Positions 1 through 7,524 of a stretch of 64,000 nt of DNA are shown here, piece by piece (the stretch's first letter is position 1; every line of letters begins with the position of its first letter). A model generated the notes under the pieces. It worked only from the letters and a program-made list of their open reading frames with translations, did no database searches and had not been told where the DNA came from. The position numbers and the translations under genes are program-made. The stretch is from JAGVSR01 sp963825555 (GTDB lineage Bacteria; Pseudomonadota; Alphaproteobacteria; Rhizobiales; Hyphomicrobiaceae): assembly GCA_963825555.1 (NCBI GenBank), contig CAWGTZ010000018.1:1-64000 (forward strand), read 5' to 3'.

Positions 1-244
1 TGGACGCGCGAGGCGGCCAGTCCGGCGACCTTATCCAGCGTCACCTTCAGATCCGAATAGACTTCAGGTCCAAACAGGCGGCCTGCTCGATGGCTGCATA
101 TTCCGGGAACACGAGCAGCTCGGCGCCAGTCGCGGCTCCCTCGGCGACCCATTCGGCAATCTTCGCCTCCCATTCGTCGAGGGTGGCGGGCTGTCCGATT
201 GGATATTGTGCGCTGGCGACAGTGAGAGGAGGGCGAGGCACCAT
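1..244 (-). pseudogene. Carbon-nitrogen (nitrilase-family) hydrolase, 5' part, frameshifted, cut by window edge
   Basis: The N-terminus matches the nitrilase superfamily, which cleaves C-N bonds of amides or nitriles with a Glu-Lys-Cys triad. The motif LLVFPEYAA (residues 43-51) carries the expected catalytic Glu at 48. The open frame stops at position 47, but reading on from about 77-79 in another frame gives LFGPEVYSDLKVTLDKVAG, typical of the family right after this motif. One base therefore appears to be missing at 77-79. The start overlaps the upstream acetyltransferase stop (TAATG), so the two are translationally coupled, a pairing often seen for these families. The Lys and Cys parts lie outside the window. 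Frameshift or sequencing error cannot be told apart here. Confidence 0.75.
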
Positions 245-840
245 TAGAGCGCTTTCATCCAGAACTGCATGTGATGGGTCGTCTCGCCCGGCTGGTCGAT
301 GTCCTTCCAGTCGTAGGTGGCGAAGATATCGACCGGTTCATAGCCGCGCTTCTTCCAGAAGGGGTCGAGCGGGGCGTAGTCGGCCGGCTTCAGCGGGTGA
401 TCATCAGGTCGCACCACGCGACAGAACGTGGAATGCGTGAATCCCCCGAGCTTGCGCGCCTGTGCCTCCCGTCCGTCGAAGAACGCATGTCCGAGCCCGA
501 AGCCGCGATGGCTCTTCAAGAGCACGCTCTCACCGCAGTAGAAGATCTTGGAAATGTCGTAGCCCGCGTTGCGGAACGGTTCGCCGAACTCGTCGGCATG
601 CTCGATCATCGGCGCGCCGGTGGAAGCCCCGACCATTTCGGCCCCATCATAGGCGGCGATGACGACGGCCCCCTGCGCGGCGGCGAACTGGGCGAGATAC
701 TTCTCCTCGTACTCAAGCGTGCCGTCGTAGAGGTAGGGCCAGTCGCGGAAGACGATGATGCGCAGGCGCGCGAGGTCCGGCAGGATCGGCAGGATGTCCG
801 CGCCCGTCAGTGACCGCACGTCGAGCTTTTTCTTCTCCAT
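244..840 (-). CDS. GNAT family N-acetyltransferase
   Basis: A 198-residue protein with the GNAT fold signature: an acetyl-CoA binding loop HRGFGLG at residues 111-117 followed by a helix, then a C-terminal strand region around KRGYEPVDIF. GNAT enzymes move an acetyl group from acetyl-CoA to an amine; the substrate cannot be read from the sequence. It is the first gene of a two-gene unit with the carbon-nitrogen hydrolase, whose ATG shares a base with this stop codon. Genomes often pair or fuse these two families, which suggests successive steps on an amine/amide substrate (inference). Confidence 0.85.
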   Translation of the reverse strand: MEKKKLDVRSLTGADILPILPDLARLRIIVFRDWPYLYDGTLEYEEKYLAQFAAAQGAVVIAAYDGAEMVGASTGAPMIEHADEFGEPFRNAGYDISKIFYCGESVLLKSHRGFGLGHAFFDGREAQARKLGGFTHSTFCRVVRPDDHPLKPADYAPLDPFWKKRGYEPVDIFATYDWKDIDQPGETTHHMQFWMKAL

Positions 841-879
841 CGTCGTCTCCCGCAGTTCTGGCGGAGTCGTCCGTCCTAA

Positions 880-1314
880 TCAACCGGCGACCTGGGTGAT
901 CCAGTCGGTCAGATTGTAGTAGGTCGTGACGCGGGCGATCTTGCCGTCGCGGATAGCGAAGAACGTGCCCGCCGGCAGAACGTAAGTCTGGCCCTTGGCC
1001 GGCGGCAGGCCCTCGTCCGTGTTCTTATAGATGCCGTGGACGTTGAACTCGGCGGACGCGCGGGTCCCGTCCTTCGAGACCATCACCACGATGTCCTTGA
1101 GCTCTTCCTTGTAGTTGTGCTCCATGCGCGCGCTGAAGGCGCGGAACTTTTCCTTCCCCTGGCGGCGCTCACCCTGGTTCACGTCATGAATGACGTCGTC
1201 GGTGAGGAAATCGAGCATCGCGTTCGTGTCGCCCCGGTTGAAGGCGGCGTAGTAGTCGCGGATGAGGGCGGCGGTGGCGGCGCGGGCGGCGCTTTCGGCG
1301 GACTTCTCGGACAT
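880..1314 (-). CDS. SnoaL-like / ketosteroid-isomerase-like (NTF2 fold) protein
   Basis: A 144-residue protein with the NTF2-like cone fold pattern: an N-terminal helix with YYAAFNRGDTNAMLDFLTDD (residues about 21-40), a central region with NVHGIYKN, and a C-terminal strand FFAIRDGKIARVTTYYNL. This architecture is shared by SnoaL-like cyclases and ketosteroid isomerases, but many members bind unknown small molecules. The start has GGAGAACCAC immediately upstream. It lies on the same strand as the GNAT/hydrolase pair, 39 bases upstream of the GNAT start, so the three may form one transcription unit. Exact function unknown. Confidence 0.8.
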   Translation of the reverse strand: MSEKSAESAARAATAALIRDYYAAFNRGDTNAMLDFLTDDVIHDVNQGERRQGKEKFRAFSARMEHNYKEELKDIVVMVSKDGTRASAEFNVHGIYKNTDEGLPPAKGQTYVLPAGTFFAIRDGKIARVTTYYNLTDWITQVAG

Positions 1315-1631
1315 GTGGTTCTCCGGAGGTTTGACTAGGCCATAAACGTGTTTTGGAATTCGATTTGAGGCCTGCTTATCAGGTTCGCCCCCCGAGGCAA
1401 GACCCCGTGCTGCGGCCGGTGAACGCGGCTGTTTTCGATCAGATCCTAAAACCCCAGGCGTGCGGCGCGGCGCTACCCCTTGCCGGTCCTGGCACGTCTG
1501 AAGATCAGAACACTGGCGGCATAGCGTCCGATGCCGCGGTCTTGCTGGGCGCGGCGGTATCTCCCAAGTGTATTCTGAGAACGATTTAGAAAATTTTTCA
1601 CGCCGGTTGCCGGCAGAGAGGAACAGTCCCC
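1315..1631. other. Intergenic region between divergent genes
   Basis: This 317-base gap separates the minus-strand SnoaL-like gene from the plus-strand host-attachment gene and must hold both promoters. An A/T-rich stretch near 1580-1600 is the likeliest promoter zone for the plus-strand gene, with AGAGGAAC as its ribosome binding site. No RNA gene, repeat or convincing small reading frame is visible. Confidence 0.5.
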
Positions 1632-2081
1632 ATGAAAATGAAAACGGGACTCTGGGTTGTGGTGGCCGATGGATCTCATGGCCTCGTACTCGTCAATGAG
1701 GGCACCGCGTTCGAGCCGGACCTGAAGACACTCCGCGTCTATCAGCAGGAGAACCCGAAGACCAGCGAGCAGGGGCGCGCCAAGCCTCCCCGCGCGTTCG
1801 AGTCGGTCGGCGAGCGCCGCTCCGCCATGGCCACGCCGGATCTGCACCGTCGCGCCGAGGACCAGTTTGTCTCTCAGATCATGGGCGACCTCGCTAAGGA
1901 TGCTTCGGCCAACGCGTTCGAGGGCGTGGTGATTGTTGCGCCGCCGGTTGCGCTGGGCGAGATGCGCAAGGCCGTCAAAGGCGAACTGGAAAAACGCATC
2001 GTGTCGTGGATCGGCAAGGATTACACCAATCACCCGGTGCCCGAGATCGCCACTGCCGTCGCCAAGGCCCTCGAAGGCTGA
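1632..2081 (+). CDS. Host attachment family protein (baeRF/eRF1-like fold)
   Basis: A 149-residue protein of the family annotated as required for attachment to host cells (PF10116), after an Agrobacterium protein. Visible hallmarks are the N-terminal WVVVADGSHGLVLV strand, the central RAFESVGERRSAM segment, the basic/acidic helix DLHRRAEDQFVSQIM, and the strand VVIVAPPVALGEMRKA. The fold is related to the release-factor-1-like baeRF domains, so the real role may be RNA or ribosome related rather than attachment. The gene is common as a single unit in free-living alphaproteobacteria. No signal peptide, so cytosolic. It starts at ATG preceded by AGAGGAAC. Confidence 0.85.
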   Translation: MKMKTGLWVVVADGSHGLVLVNEGTAFEPDLKTLRVYQQENPKTSEQGRAKPPRAFESVGERRSAMATPDLHRRAEDQFVSQIMGDLAKDASANAFEGVVIVAPPVALGEMRKAVKGELEKRIVSWIGKDYTNHPVPEIATAVAKALEG

Positions 2082-2109
2082 GGGCGGAAACGAACGCTGG
2101 TGACGGGCC

Positions 2110-2529
2110 TCACTCGCCGATCACGTGCACGACGATCCGGCGCGTGTTCGGCGCAGTCCGGTGCTCGAAGACATAGATCCCCTGCCAAGCGCCAAGCGTC
2201 ATACGCCCCTCGTTCACGGGGATCGCCAGCGACGTCTGGGTCAGCGCGGCCTTCACGTGCGCCGGCATGTCGTCTGGCCCTTCCGTCGTGTGGATGAAAA
2301 GGGGGTCACCCTCGGGCACGAGCCGCCGGAAGAACGCCCTAAGGTCACGCTGAACATCCCCGTCGGCATTCTCCTGGATCAGGAGCGAGGCCTAAGTATG
2401 GGTGCAGTAGACGGTCACGAGCCCGGTTCCGATCGCGGCCGAGGCGAGCACCCGGCGCACCTCTTGCGTGATCTCGGTGAGCCCTGGCCCGCGCGTCTTT
2501 ACCGTCAGCGTATCCATCGCCTGACGCAT
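2110..2529 (-). pseudogene. yjbQ: YjbQ family protein with in-frame amber stop
   Basis: The reading frame from 2529 to 2110 encodes a complete 139-codon YjbQ/UPF0047 protein (UniProt calls the family secondary thiamine-phosphate synthase) except for one TAG at 2394-2392. It interrupts the conserved segment VTVYCTHT-x-ASLLIQENAD, where the missing residue is normally Ser (TCG would need one base change). After the stop the frame continues without shift through the diagnostic GPDDMPAHVKAALTQTS and TLGAWQGIYVFEHR motifs to the natural end. The start has GGAGGGACAGC upstream and diverges from the GreA/B-like gene 36 bases away. Either a real nonsense mutation, a sequencing error, or a readthrough codon. 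Confidence 0.8.
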
Positions 2530-2565
2530 GCTGTCCCTCCGCCTGAGTTCGGCTAGACTTCTCCC

Positions 2566-3030
2566 ATGAGCAGAGCATTCGTCAAAGAGGATACGGGCCA
2601 GGGTCTGGAGGATCTGCCGGACCGGCCCATCTCCGAGCATCCCAATCTCGTCACGGCCGCAGGTCTTGCCGCCATCGAAGCAGAGGTCACGCGCCTCAAC
2701 GCCGCCTATGCCGAGGCGCAGGCGTCGGCCGACCGGGCCGCATTGCAGAAAATCGCCCGCGATCTGCGCTATTGGTCTCAGCGCCTCCAGTCTGCCGAAT
2801 TGATGCCGCAGCCGTCCGCTCATAATGCTGTCCAGTTTGGCGCACGCGTTGCACTGCTGCGCGCGGATGGCCGCCGCGTCACATACCAGATTGTCGGTGA
2901 GGACGAGGCCGATCCGGCGCGCGGCTCCATTTCCTACGTCTCCCCGCTTGCCCGCGCGCTCATGGGCAGATCGGAAGGCGACACCGTCCCGATGGGGCCC
3001 TCCGAAGCTGAGATCGTCGGGATATCCTGA
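2566..3030 (+). CDS. GreA/GreB-family transcription elongation factor-like protein
   Basis: A 154-residue protein. The N-terminal half is helical (LAAIEAEVTRLNAAYAEAQA onward, residues about 34-80), and the C-terminal half has the FKBP-like GreA/B domain pattern: FGARVALLRADGRRVTYQIV, then GSISYVSPLARALMGRSEGD, which matches the conserved segment for binding RNA polymerase. Gre factors stimulate RNA cleavage in stalled polymerase through an acidic coiled-coil tip. Here the helical region is short and lacks a clear paired acidic tip, so it may modulate polymerase without cleavage activity (inference). It diverges from yjbQ. Followed at once by the paired palindromic repeats. Confidence 0.85.
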   Translation: MSRAFVKEDTGQGLEDLPDRPISEHPNLVTAAGLAAIEAEVTRLNAAYAEAQASADRAALQKIARDLRYWSQRLQSAELMPQPSAHNAVQFGARVALLRADGRRVTYQIVGEDEADPARGSISYVSPLARALMGRSEGDTVPMGPSEAEIVGIS

Positions 3031-3031
3031 T

Positions 3032-3092
3032 CCCACAAGCGCCTGCGCAGTGTAGGCAGGGAAACATTCCACACGCGCCTGCGCAGTGTGGG
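3032..3092. repeat. Pair of palindromic repeats (REP-like), copies 1 and 2
   Basis: Two copies of a 20-25 base element with core GCGCCTGCGCAGTGT lie 36 bases apart (about 3032-3056 and 3069-3092). The second copy has arms CCACAC and GTGTGG and can form a hairpin. The same element in the opposite orientation occurs at 3881-3943, and weaker relatives are at 42598 and 52558. All lie between genes, as expected for REP/BIME-type elements. Confidence 0.75.
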
Positions 3093-3221
3093 GTGGATAC
3101 AAAGATCCTCGACTTTGGCCGACTAGCTGCGATCTCGGACCCGCGCTAGTCTGCCAGACACAAAAGGGGGCTTCACGATGCATCCGTCAATGGGAAACGC
3201 CGGCACGAGCTTTGATCCGTC

Positions 3222-3836
3222 ATGGATCCAGGCATGAGAACGCTGCGTCCCGACTTGCCGCCGGGCTGGCAGGCGGCGCTCGCAGCCGAGACACTGGCAT
3301 CCGTCGATAGCAAGGCTGCAAGCGCCCAATGGCGAACTGCGCTGGCCGCCGCGCCGGATGATCCGGAGGTTCTCAGCGGGTATGCGAACTTCCTCACCGA
3401 TCAGGGGCGCGAACCGGCCGATGCAGAGCACCTGCTCCGACTGGCGCTCCGCCAGAAGCCCGCCGAGAGCGCCTATGCGGCCAATCTGGCGCGGCTTCTG
3501 CTCGCGGAGGGACGTCATCCCGAGGGCCTGGAGCAGCTTGCCTCGGCGCTCTCCGTGGCGATGGCGGAGCGCGAACCCGACACGCAGGTCCTTGCCGAGT
3601 TGATGTTCTATCTTCTCGCTCATGACCGCTCACGTTGGAGCCTGGCGCTCGCGACCTTGAAGCGGCTCATTCGCTCGGGAGCACGGACCCCCGGCTGGAG
3701 CTTCGATCCCAATCTCCACCGCGCTCAAGACGAGGGCCATCCCGAGCTTGCGCTGTTGCGAGACCTCGCAAAAGTCCTGTCGCATGGGGCCAGACCCGCG
3801 CTGCTGGACTCCCACGTCGCCTGGCGGGCGGTCTGA
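3222..3836 (+). CDS. Tetratricopeptide-repeat-like protein
   Basis: A 204-residue soluble protein. Residues about 25-110 show two to three TPR-like helix pairs: WRTALAAAPDDPEVLSGYAN, then AEHLLRLALRQKPAESAYAA, then the LLLAEGRHPEGLEQLASAL segment, with the small/large residue spacing typical of TPRs. TPR proteins are protein-interaction scaffolds; no partner can be named. No signal peptide or membrane segment. The gene stands alone between inverted pairs of palindromic repeats and ends in a strong terminator. ATG at 3222 is used; ATG at 3234 is also possible. Confidence 0.7.
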   Translation: MDPGMRTLRPDLPPGWQAALAAETLASVDSKAASAQWRTALAAAPDDPEVLSGYANFLTDQGREPADAEHLLRLALRQKPAESAYAANLARLLLAEGRHPEGLEQLASALSVAMAEREPDTQVLAELMFYLLAHDRSRWSLALATLKRLIRSGARTPGWSFDPNLHRAQDEGHPELALLRDLAKVLSHGARPALLDSHVAWRAV

Positions 3837-3843
3837 CAAAAAA

Positions 3844-3875
3844 GCCGGCTGCAGGGGCAGCCGGCGTTCTCTTGC
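3844..3875 (+). terminator. Rho-independent terminator after the TPR gene
   Basis: A perfect 9-base-pair stem GCCGGCTGC / GCAGCCGGC around an AGGG loop, followed by a T-rich tail GTTCTCTTGCTT, starts 8 bases after the stop codon. Confidence 0.85.
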
Positions 3876-3880
3876 TTGAT

Positions 3881-3943
3881 CCATACTGCGCAGGCGCGTA
3901 TGGGATTTGCGTATTACGCCCACCCTGCGCAGGCGCGTGTGGG
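3881..3943. repeat. Pair of palindromic repeats, copies 3 and 4 (inverted orientation)
   Basis: Two copies with core CTGCGCAGGCGCGT at 3886-3899 and 3924-3937, 38 bases apart, in the reverse orientation of the pair at 3032-3092. The right copy ends three bases before the efp stop codon. Together the two pairs bracket the TPR gene. Confidence 0.75.
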
Positions 3944-3945
3944 AC

Positions 3946-4515
3946 TCAATCCTTCGCCCGTTCGACGTAGGAGCCGTCAGCGGTCATGACGACGACGCGG
4001 GTCCCGGTGCCGATATGGGGCGGCACCATTACGCGGGCGCCGTTGGAGAGCTTGGCCGTTTTGTAAGACGACGAGGCCGTCTGGCCCTTCACGACCGGCT
4101 CGGCTTCCACGATCTCCAGCGTCACGCGGGCCGGCAGTTCGATTGAGATCGGCACGCCTTCATAGAGCGCGACCGAGCAGGTCATGTTCTCCTGCAACCA
4201 CTGAGCCTGATCGCCGATGACGTCCTTGGGAACCGTGATCTGGTCGTAGGTCTCGGGCTGCATGAAGTTGTAGCCCATCTCGTCTTCGTAGAGGTAATTG
4301 TAGTCCTTCTCGTCCAGGTAGGCGCGCTCGACCTGGTCGGTGGTGCGGTAGCGCTCCACGATCTTCACGCCGTCTGCGATGCGGCGCAGTTCCAGATGCG
4401 TCACAGGGGTGCCCTTGCCGGGGTGGATGTTCTCGGCGTGCATGACGACGGCGAGCTTGCCGTCCAGGTCCAGGACGTTGCCCTTGCGCACCGAGCTTGC
4501 GATAACCTTGGCCAC
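3946..4515 (-). CDS. efp: Elongation factor P
   Basis: A 189-residue protein, the family's normal length. EF-P enters the ribosome E site and rescues stalling at polyproline stretches. The three beta-barrel domains are visible: KOW-like N-terminal domain, OB domain around DYNYLYEDEMGYNFM, and the C-terminal domain ending ARVMVPPHIGTGTRVVV. The domain-I tip loop HPGKGTP places Lys at residue 34, the same number as the Escherichia coli lysine that receives beta-lysine. The modifying ligase epmA starts 184 bases away on the opposite strand, which fits Lys34 modification. Confidence 0.97.
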   Translation of the reverse strand: MAKVIASSVRKGNVLDLDGKLAVVMHAENIHPGKGTPVTHLELRRIADGVKIVERYRTTDQVERAYLDEKDYNYLYEDEMGYNFMQPETYDQITVPKDVIGDQAQWLQENMTCSVALYEGVPISIELPARVTLEIVEAEPVVKGQTASSSYKTAKLSNGARVMVPPHIGTGTRVVVMTADGSYVERAKD

Positions 4516-4699
4516 GAGTGGTCTCCATCAAAGCGGCCCCGTCAGACACGCGGCAAGCGCGCGTTGCCCAAAGCCTCGGACAGGCGGGTGGCGAGCGGGG
4601 ATTGAAGGGGCTCTCATACTCTATTCGCGGCGAAAAGGCCAAGTGCGGCCGAACGGCACCGATTCCGCCCTTGCGGATCGACTGGAACCCACGGAAACC

Positions 4700-5740
4700 A
4701 TGAGCAGAATTTCTCCCTGGTGGATGCGAGACCGGCACGCGGACCGTCGTCCCTTTCTGATGGCTCGCGGAGAGATCAAGGCCGGGCTCCGGTCTTGGTT
4801 CGTGAGCGAAGGCTTCGTGGAGGTCGAGCCGGCCTGTCTGCAGATGTCGCCCGGCAACGAGGCCCACCTGCACGCGCTCGCCACCGACGTGGTGGGCCCC
4901 GACCTTGCGCGCACGCGACGCTACCTCCACACCTCGCCCGAGTTCGCGATGAAGAAGCTGTTGGCGGCCGGCGAGACGCGGATCTTCGCCTTCACGCCCT
5001 GCTTTCGCAATCGCGAGCAAGGTCTCCTGCACGCCATCGAGTTCACGATGCTCGAATGGTACCGCGCCGGAGAACCTTATGAAGCCGTCATGGAGGATGC
5101 GGCGCATCTCTTGCGCCTCGCATGCCGGACGACAGGCCAGCGCCTCGTCTCCTGGCGCGGCGGCACCGCGGACCCGAAGGGTGCGGCCGAACACATTCGC
5201 GTGGCGGAAGCGTTTAGGCGTTTTGCTGGTATCGATCTACTCGCAACGGTCGGGGACGATGGTGCTCCCGATCGCGAAGCGCTGGCTACGCAGGTCCGCG
5301 CGCAGGGGATCACGGTGCGCGACGGCGACAGCTGGTCCGATCTCTATGCCCGCATACTGGCCTCTCTGATTGAGCCCAAACTCGGTCTCGGCCAGCCGGT
5401 CCTGCTCACCGAGTATCCCGCCGTCGAAGCCGCACTCGCGCGGCCCACACCGGCCGATCCGCGGGTCGCGGAGCGCTTCGAGCTCTATTGCTGCGGCGTG
5501 GAACTGGCCAACGGCTTCGGCGAGCTTACCGATCCCGCCGTCCAGCGCGCCAATCTGGAGGCGCAGATGGCATTAAAGGAGAAGCTTTACGGCGAGCGCT
5601 ATCCGATCGACGAGGATTTCCTGGCCGCACTGGCGCACATGCCGCCTGCCTCTGGCTGCGCTCTGGGGTTCGACCGGCTGGTCATGCTTGCGGCCGGCGC
5701 GACCCACATTGATCAGGTGCTCTGGACGCCCCCCACCTGA
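4700..5740 (+). CDS. epmA: EF-P (R)-beta-lysine ligase EpmA (GenX/PoxA)
   Basis: A 346-residue truncated class II lysyl-tRNA-synthetase-like enzyme without the anticodon-binding domain. It activates (R)-beta-lysine with ATP and attaches it to the tip lysine of EF-P. Motif 2 is seen as FAFTPCFRNREQGLLHAIEF and motif 3 as GCALGFDRLVML; the family segment YLHTSPEFAMKKLLAAG is intact. The ATG at 4700 begins the conserved MSRISPWW-x-DRHADRRPFL region; upstream in-frame sequence is not conserved-looking. It diverges from efp. The aminomutase gene epmB, needed to supply beta-lysine, is not in this window. Confidence 0.93.
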   Translation: MSRISPWWMRDRHADRRPFLMARGEIKAGLRSWFVSEGFVEVEPACLQMSPGNEAHLHALATDVVGPDLARTRRYLHTSPEFAMKKLLAAGETRIFAFTPCFRNREQGLLHAIEFTMLEWYRAGEPYEAVMEDAAHLLRLACRTTGQRLVSWRGGTADPKGAAEHIRVAEAFRRFAGIDLLATVGDDGAPDREALATQVRAQGITVRDGDSWSDLYARILASLIEPKLGLGQPVLLTEYPAVEAALARPTPADPRVAERFELYCCGVELANGFGELTDPAVQRANLEAQMALKEKLYGERYPIDEDFLAALAHMPPASGCALGFDRLVMLAAGATHIDQVLWTPPT

Positions 5741-5889
5741 ACCGTTTGCGGCCTTTCGCATCGCCGTGCCCGGCTTGCGCGCCGCCACAAAAATGAACTG
5801 CAAATGAAGGGGATCTTCAAAACTGGTTCAGGGTTGTGTGCGTACCCTACCCATCATAGAGCCAATGAAGGCTCTGGGAGTTTCGTGTC

Positions 5890-5988
5890 ATGGGCGAGCT
5901 GTTTCGTTCAGGCGCCATCCTGCTGATGGGTTTCATCGTCATCGGCGCCGGCATTTTCGTCGTCTTCCATCATCTGGCCATCGGCTAG
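5890..5988 (+). CDS. Small single-pass membrane protein, 32 aa
   Basis: A 33-codon frame with ATG preceded by GGGAG at nine bases spacing. The product is a short polar N-terminus (MGELFRSG) followed by one hydrophobic helix, residues about 9-27 (AILLMGFIVIGAGIFVVF), then HHLAIG. It sits 75 bases before the TTG start of ycjX in the same direction. The composition (no rare codons, strong GC at third positions) suggests it is translated. Function unknown. Confidence 0.55.
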   Translation: MGELFRSGAILLMGFIVIGAGIFVVFHHLAIG

Positions 5989-6063
5989 CGGTCGGGGCCT
6001 GGCTTGCGGCATCTTGTCGAAGCGCCTACCTAGGAGGACCGGAGAAGTCCCCCTGAGGTTGTC

Positions 6064-7524
6064 TTGAACCGCCCCACATTCGAGCTTCCCAGCCGCACGA
6101 GCCTGCGATCCGTCGGCAGCACGCTCAAAGACGCATTCACGCCCACGCTGCGACTTGGCGTGACGGGTCTGTCGCGGGCCGGCAAGACCGTCTTCATCAC
6201 AGCCATGGTGCGAAATCTCCTCGCTGGCGGCCGATTGCCCTTCTTTTCTCCGGAGGCGGAAGGCCGTCTACGCGACGCTATTCTGGAGCCGCAGCCCGAC
6301 GACACGGTGCCGAGGTTCGACTACGAGGCGCATCTGGCCGCGCTCGGCCGCGATCCACCTGAGTGGCCCGACAGTACGCGGCGCATTTCCGAGCTGCGCC
6401 TGACGTTGACCTACAAGCCTACGGATCTGCTGCGCCGGACGCTCGGATTGACCCGCCTCCACATCGATATCGTGGATTATCCGGGCGAGTGGCTCATCGA
6501 TCTGGCGCTGCTCGACCAGTCCTACGCCGCCTGGTCGGCAGATGCGCTCGCCAAGGCCCGCGCGCCACAGCGCGCTGGGCTTGCAGCCGCATGGTTGGCG
6601 TTTGCGGCCAAGCCAGACGGATCGGACGCTGAGCAGGCCGCCATCGAAGGTGCGCGCCTCTTCACGGCCTATCTCGAGGCCGCCAAGGCATCTGAGCGCG
6701 GCGTCGGGGCGCTGACCCCCGGCCGCTTTCTCATGCCCGGCGATCTTGCCGGTTCACCAATGCTGACCTTCTTTCCGCTCGATTTCGAAGCCGATCCGAG
6801 CGCCGCCACCGGCCCGCTCGCGCGGCTTTTGGAGCGGCGCTACGAGAGCTACAAGCGTGAAGTCGTGAAGCCCTTCTTTCGGGATCACTTTCTGAAGCTC
6901 GATCGCCAGATCGTGCTCGTCGATGTTCTGGGCGCGCTATCTCGCGGACCGGAAAGCGTATCCGATCTGGAAGACGCGCTGACGAGCGTGCTGTCCGCCT
7001 TCAGGCCGGGGACCGCCTCGTGGCTGTCGAGCCTCTACACGCGCCGCATCGACCGCGTGCTCTTTGCCGCGACAAAGGCAGATCACCTCAGCCGCACGAG
7101 CCACGACCGCCTGGAGGCAATTCTCATGCAGTTGACCGAACGCGCGGCGGAGCGCGTTACGCATGCGGGTGGCGAAGTTCGCGTCATGGCCCTGTCGGCG
7201 CTGCGTGCGACGCGCGAAGCGGAAGTGATGCGCCAAGGCGAACTCCTGCCGTGCATCTGCGGTGTGCCCCTGCCGGGCGAAGTGGTCGGCGGCACCACGT
7301 TCGACGGCCGCCGTGAGGCCGTGATCTTTCCCGGCGATCTGCCAGACGACCCGCGGGAAGCGCTCGCACATCCCGGCCGGGATCTCTCCGGTGCGGCCGC
7401 GACATTCGTGCGTTTTCGTCCGCCCCGTCTCGTTTCGGCCGATAGCGACGGCGAACCCGTTCCCGCGCGGCACATCCGTCTTGATCGTGCGCTCGACTAC
7501 CTCATTGGGGATTGGCTGCCATGA
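6064..7524 (+). CDS. ycjX: YcjX family P-loop NTPase (DUF463)
   Basis: A 486-residue YcjX-family protein starting at TTG. The Walker A loop GLSRAGKT is at residues 35-42, and DIVDYPGEW around residue 140 provides the Walker B/G3-like element. The family is induced in stress operons of gammaproteobacteria and has a GTP-binding-protein-like structure; its cellular role is not settled. The stop codon overlaps the ATG of the ycjF-like gene (ATGA), the same pairing as in Escherichia coli, so the two products likely act together at the inner membrane. Confidence 0.9.
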   Translation: MNRPTFELPSRTSLRSVGSTLKDAFTPTLRLGVTGLSRAGKTVFITAMVRNLLAGGRLPFFSPEAEGRLRDAILEPQPDDTVPRFDYEAHLAALGRDPPEWPDSTRRISELRLTLTYKPTDLLRRTLGLTRLHIDIVDYPGEWLIDLALLDQSYAAWSADALAKARAPQRAGLAAAWLAFAAKPDGSDAEQAAIEGARLFTAYLEAAKASERGVGALTPGRFLMPGDLAGSPMLTFFPLDFEADPSAATGPLARLLERRYESYKREVVKPFFRDHFLKLDRQIVLVDVLGALSRGPESVSDLEDALTSVLSAFRPGTASWLSSLYTRRIDRVLFAATKADHLSRTSHDRLEAILMQLTERAAERVTHAGGEVRVMALSALRATREAEVMRQGELLPCICGVPLPGEVVGGTTFDGRREAVIFPGDLPDDPREALAHPGRDLSGAAATFVRFRPPRLVSADSDGEPVPARHIRLDRALDYLIGDWLP

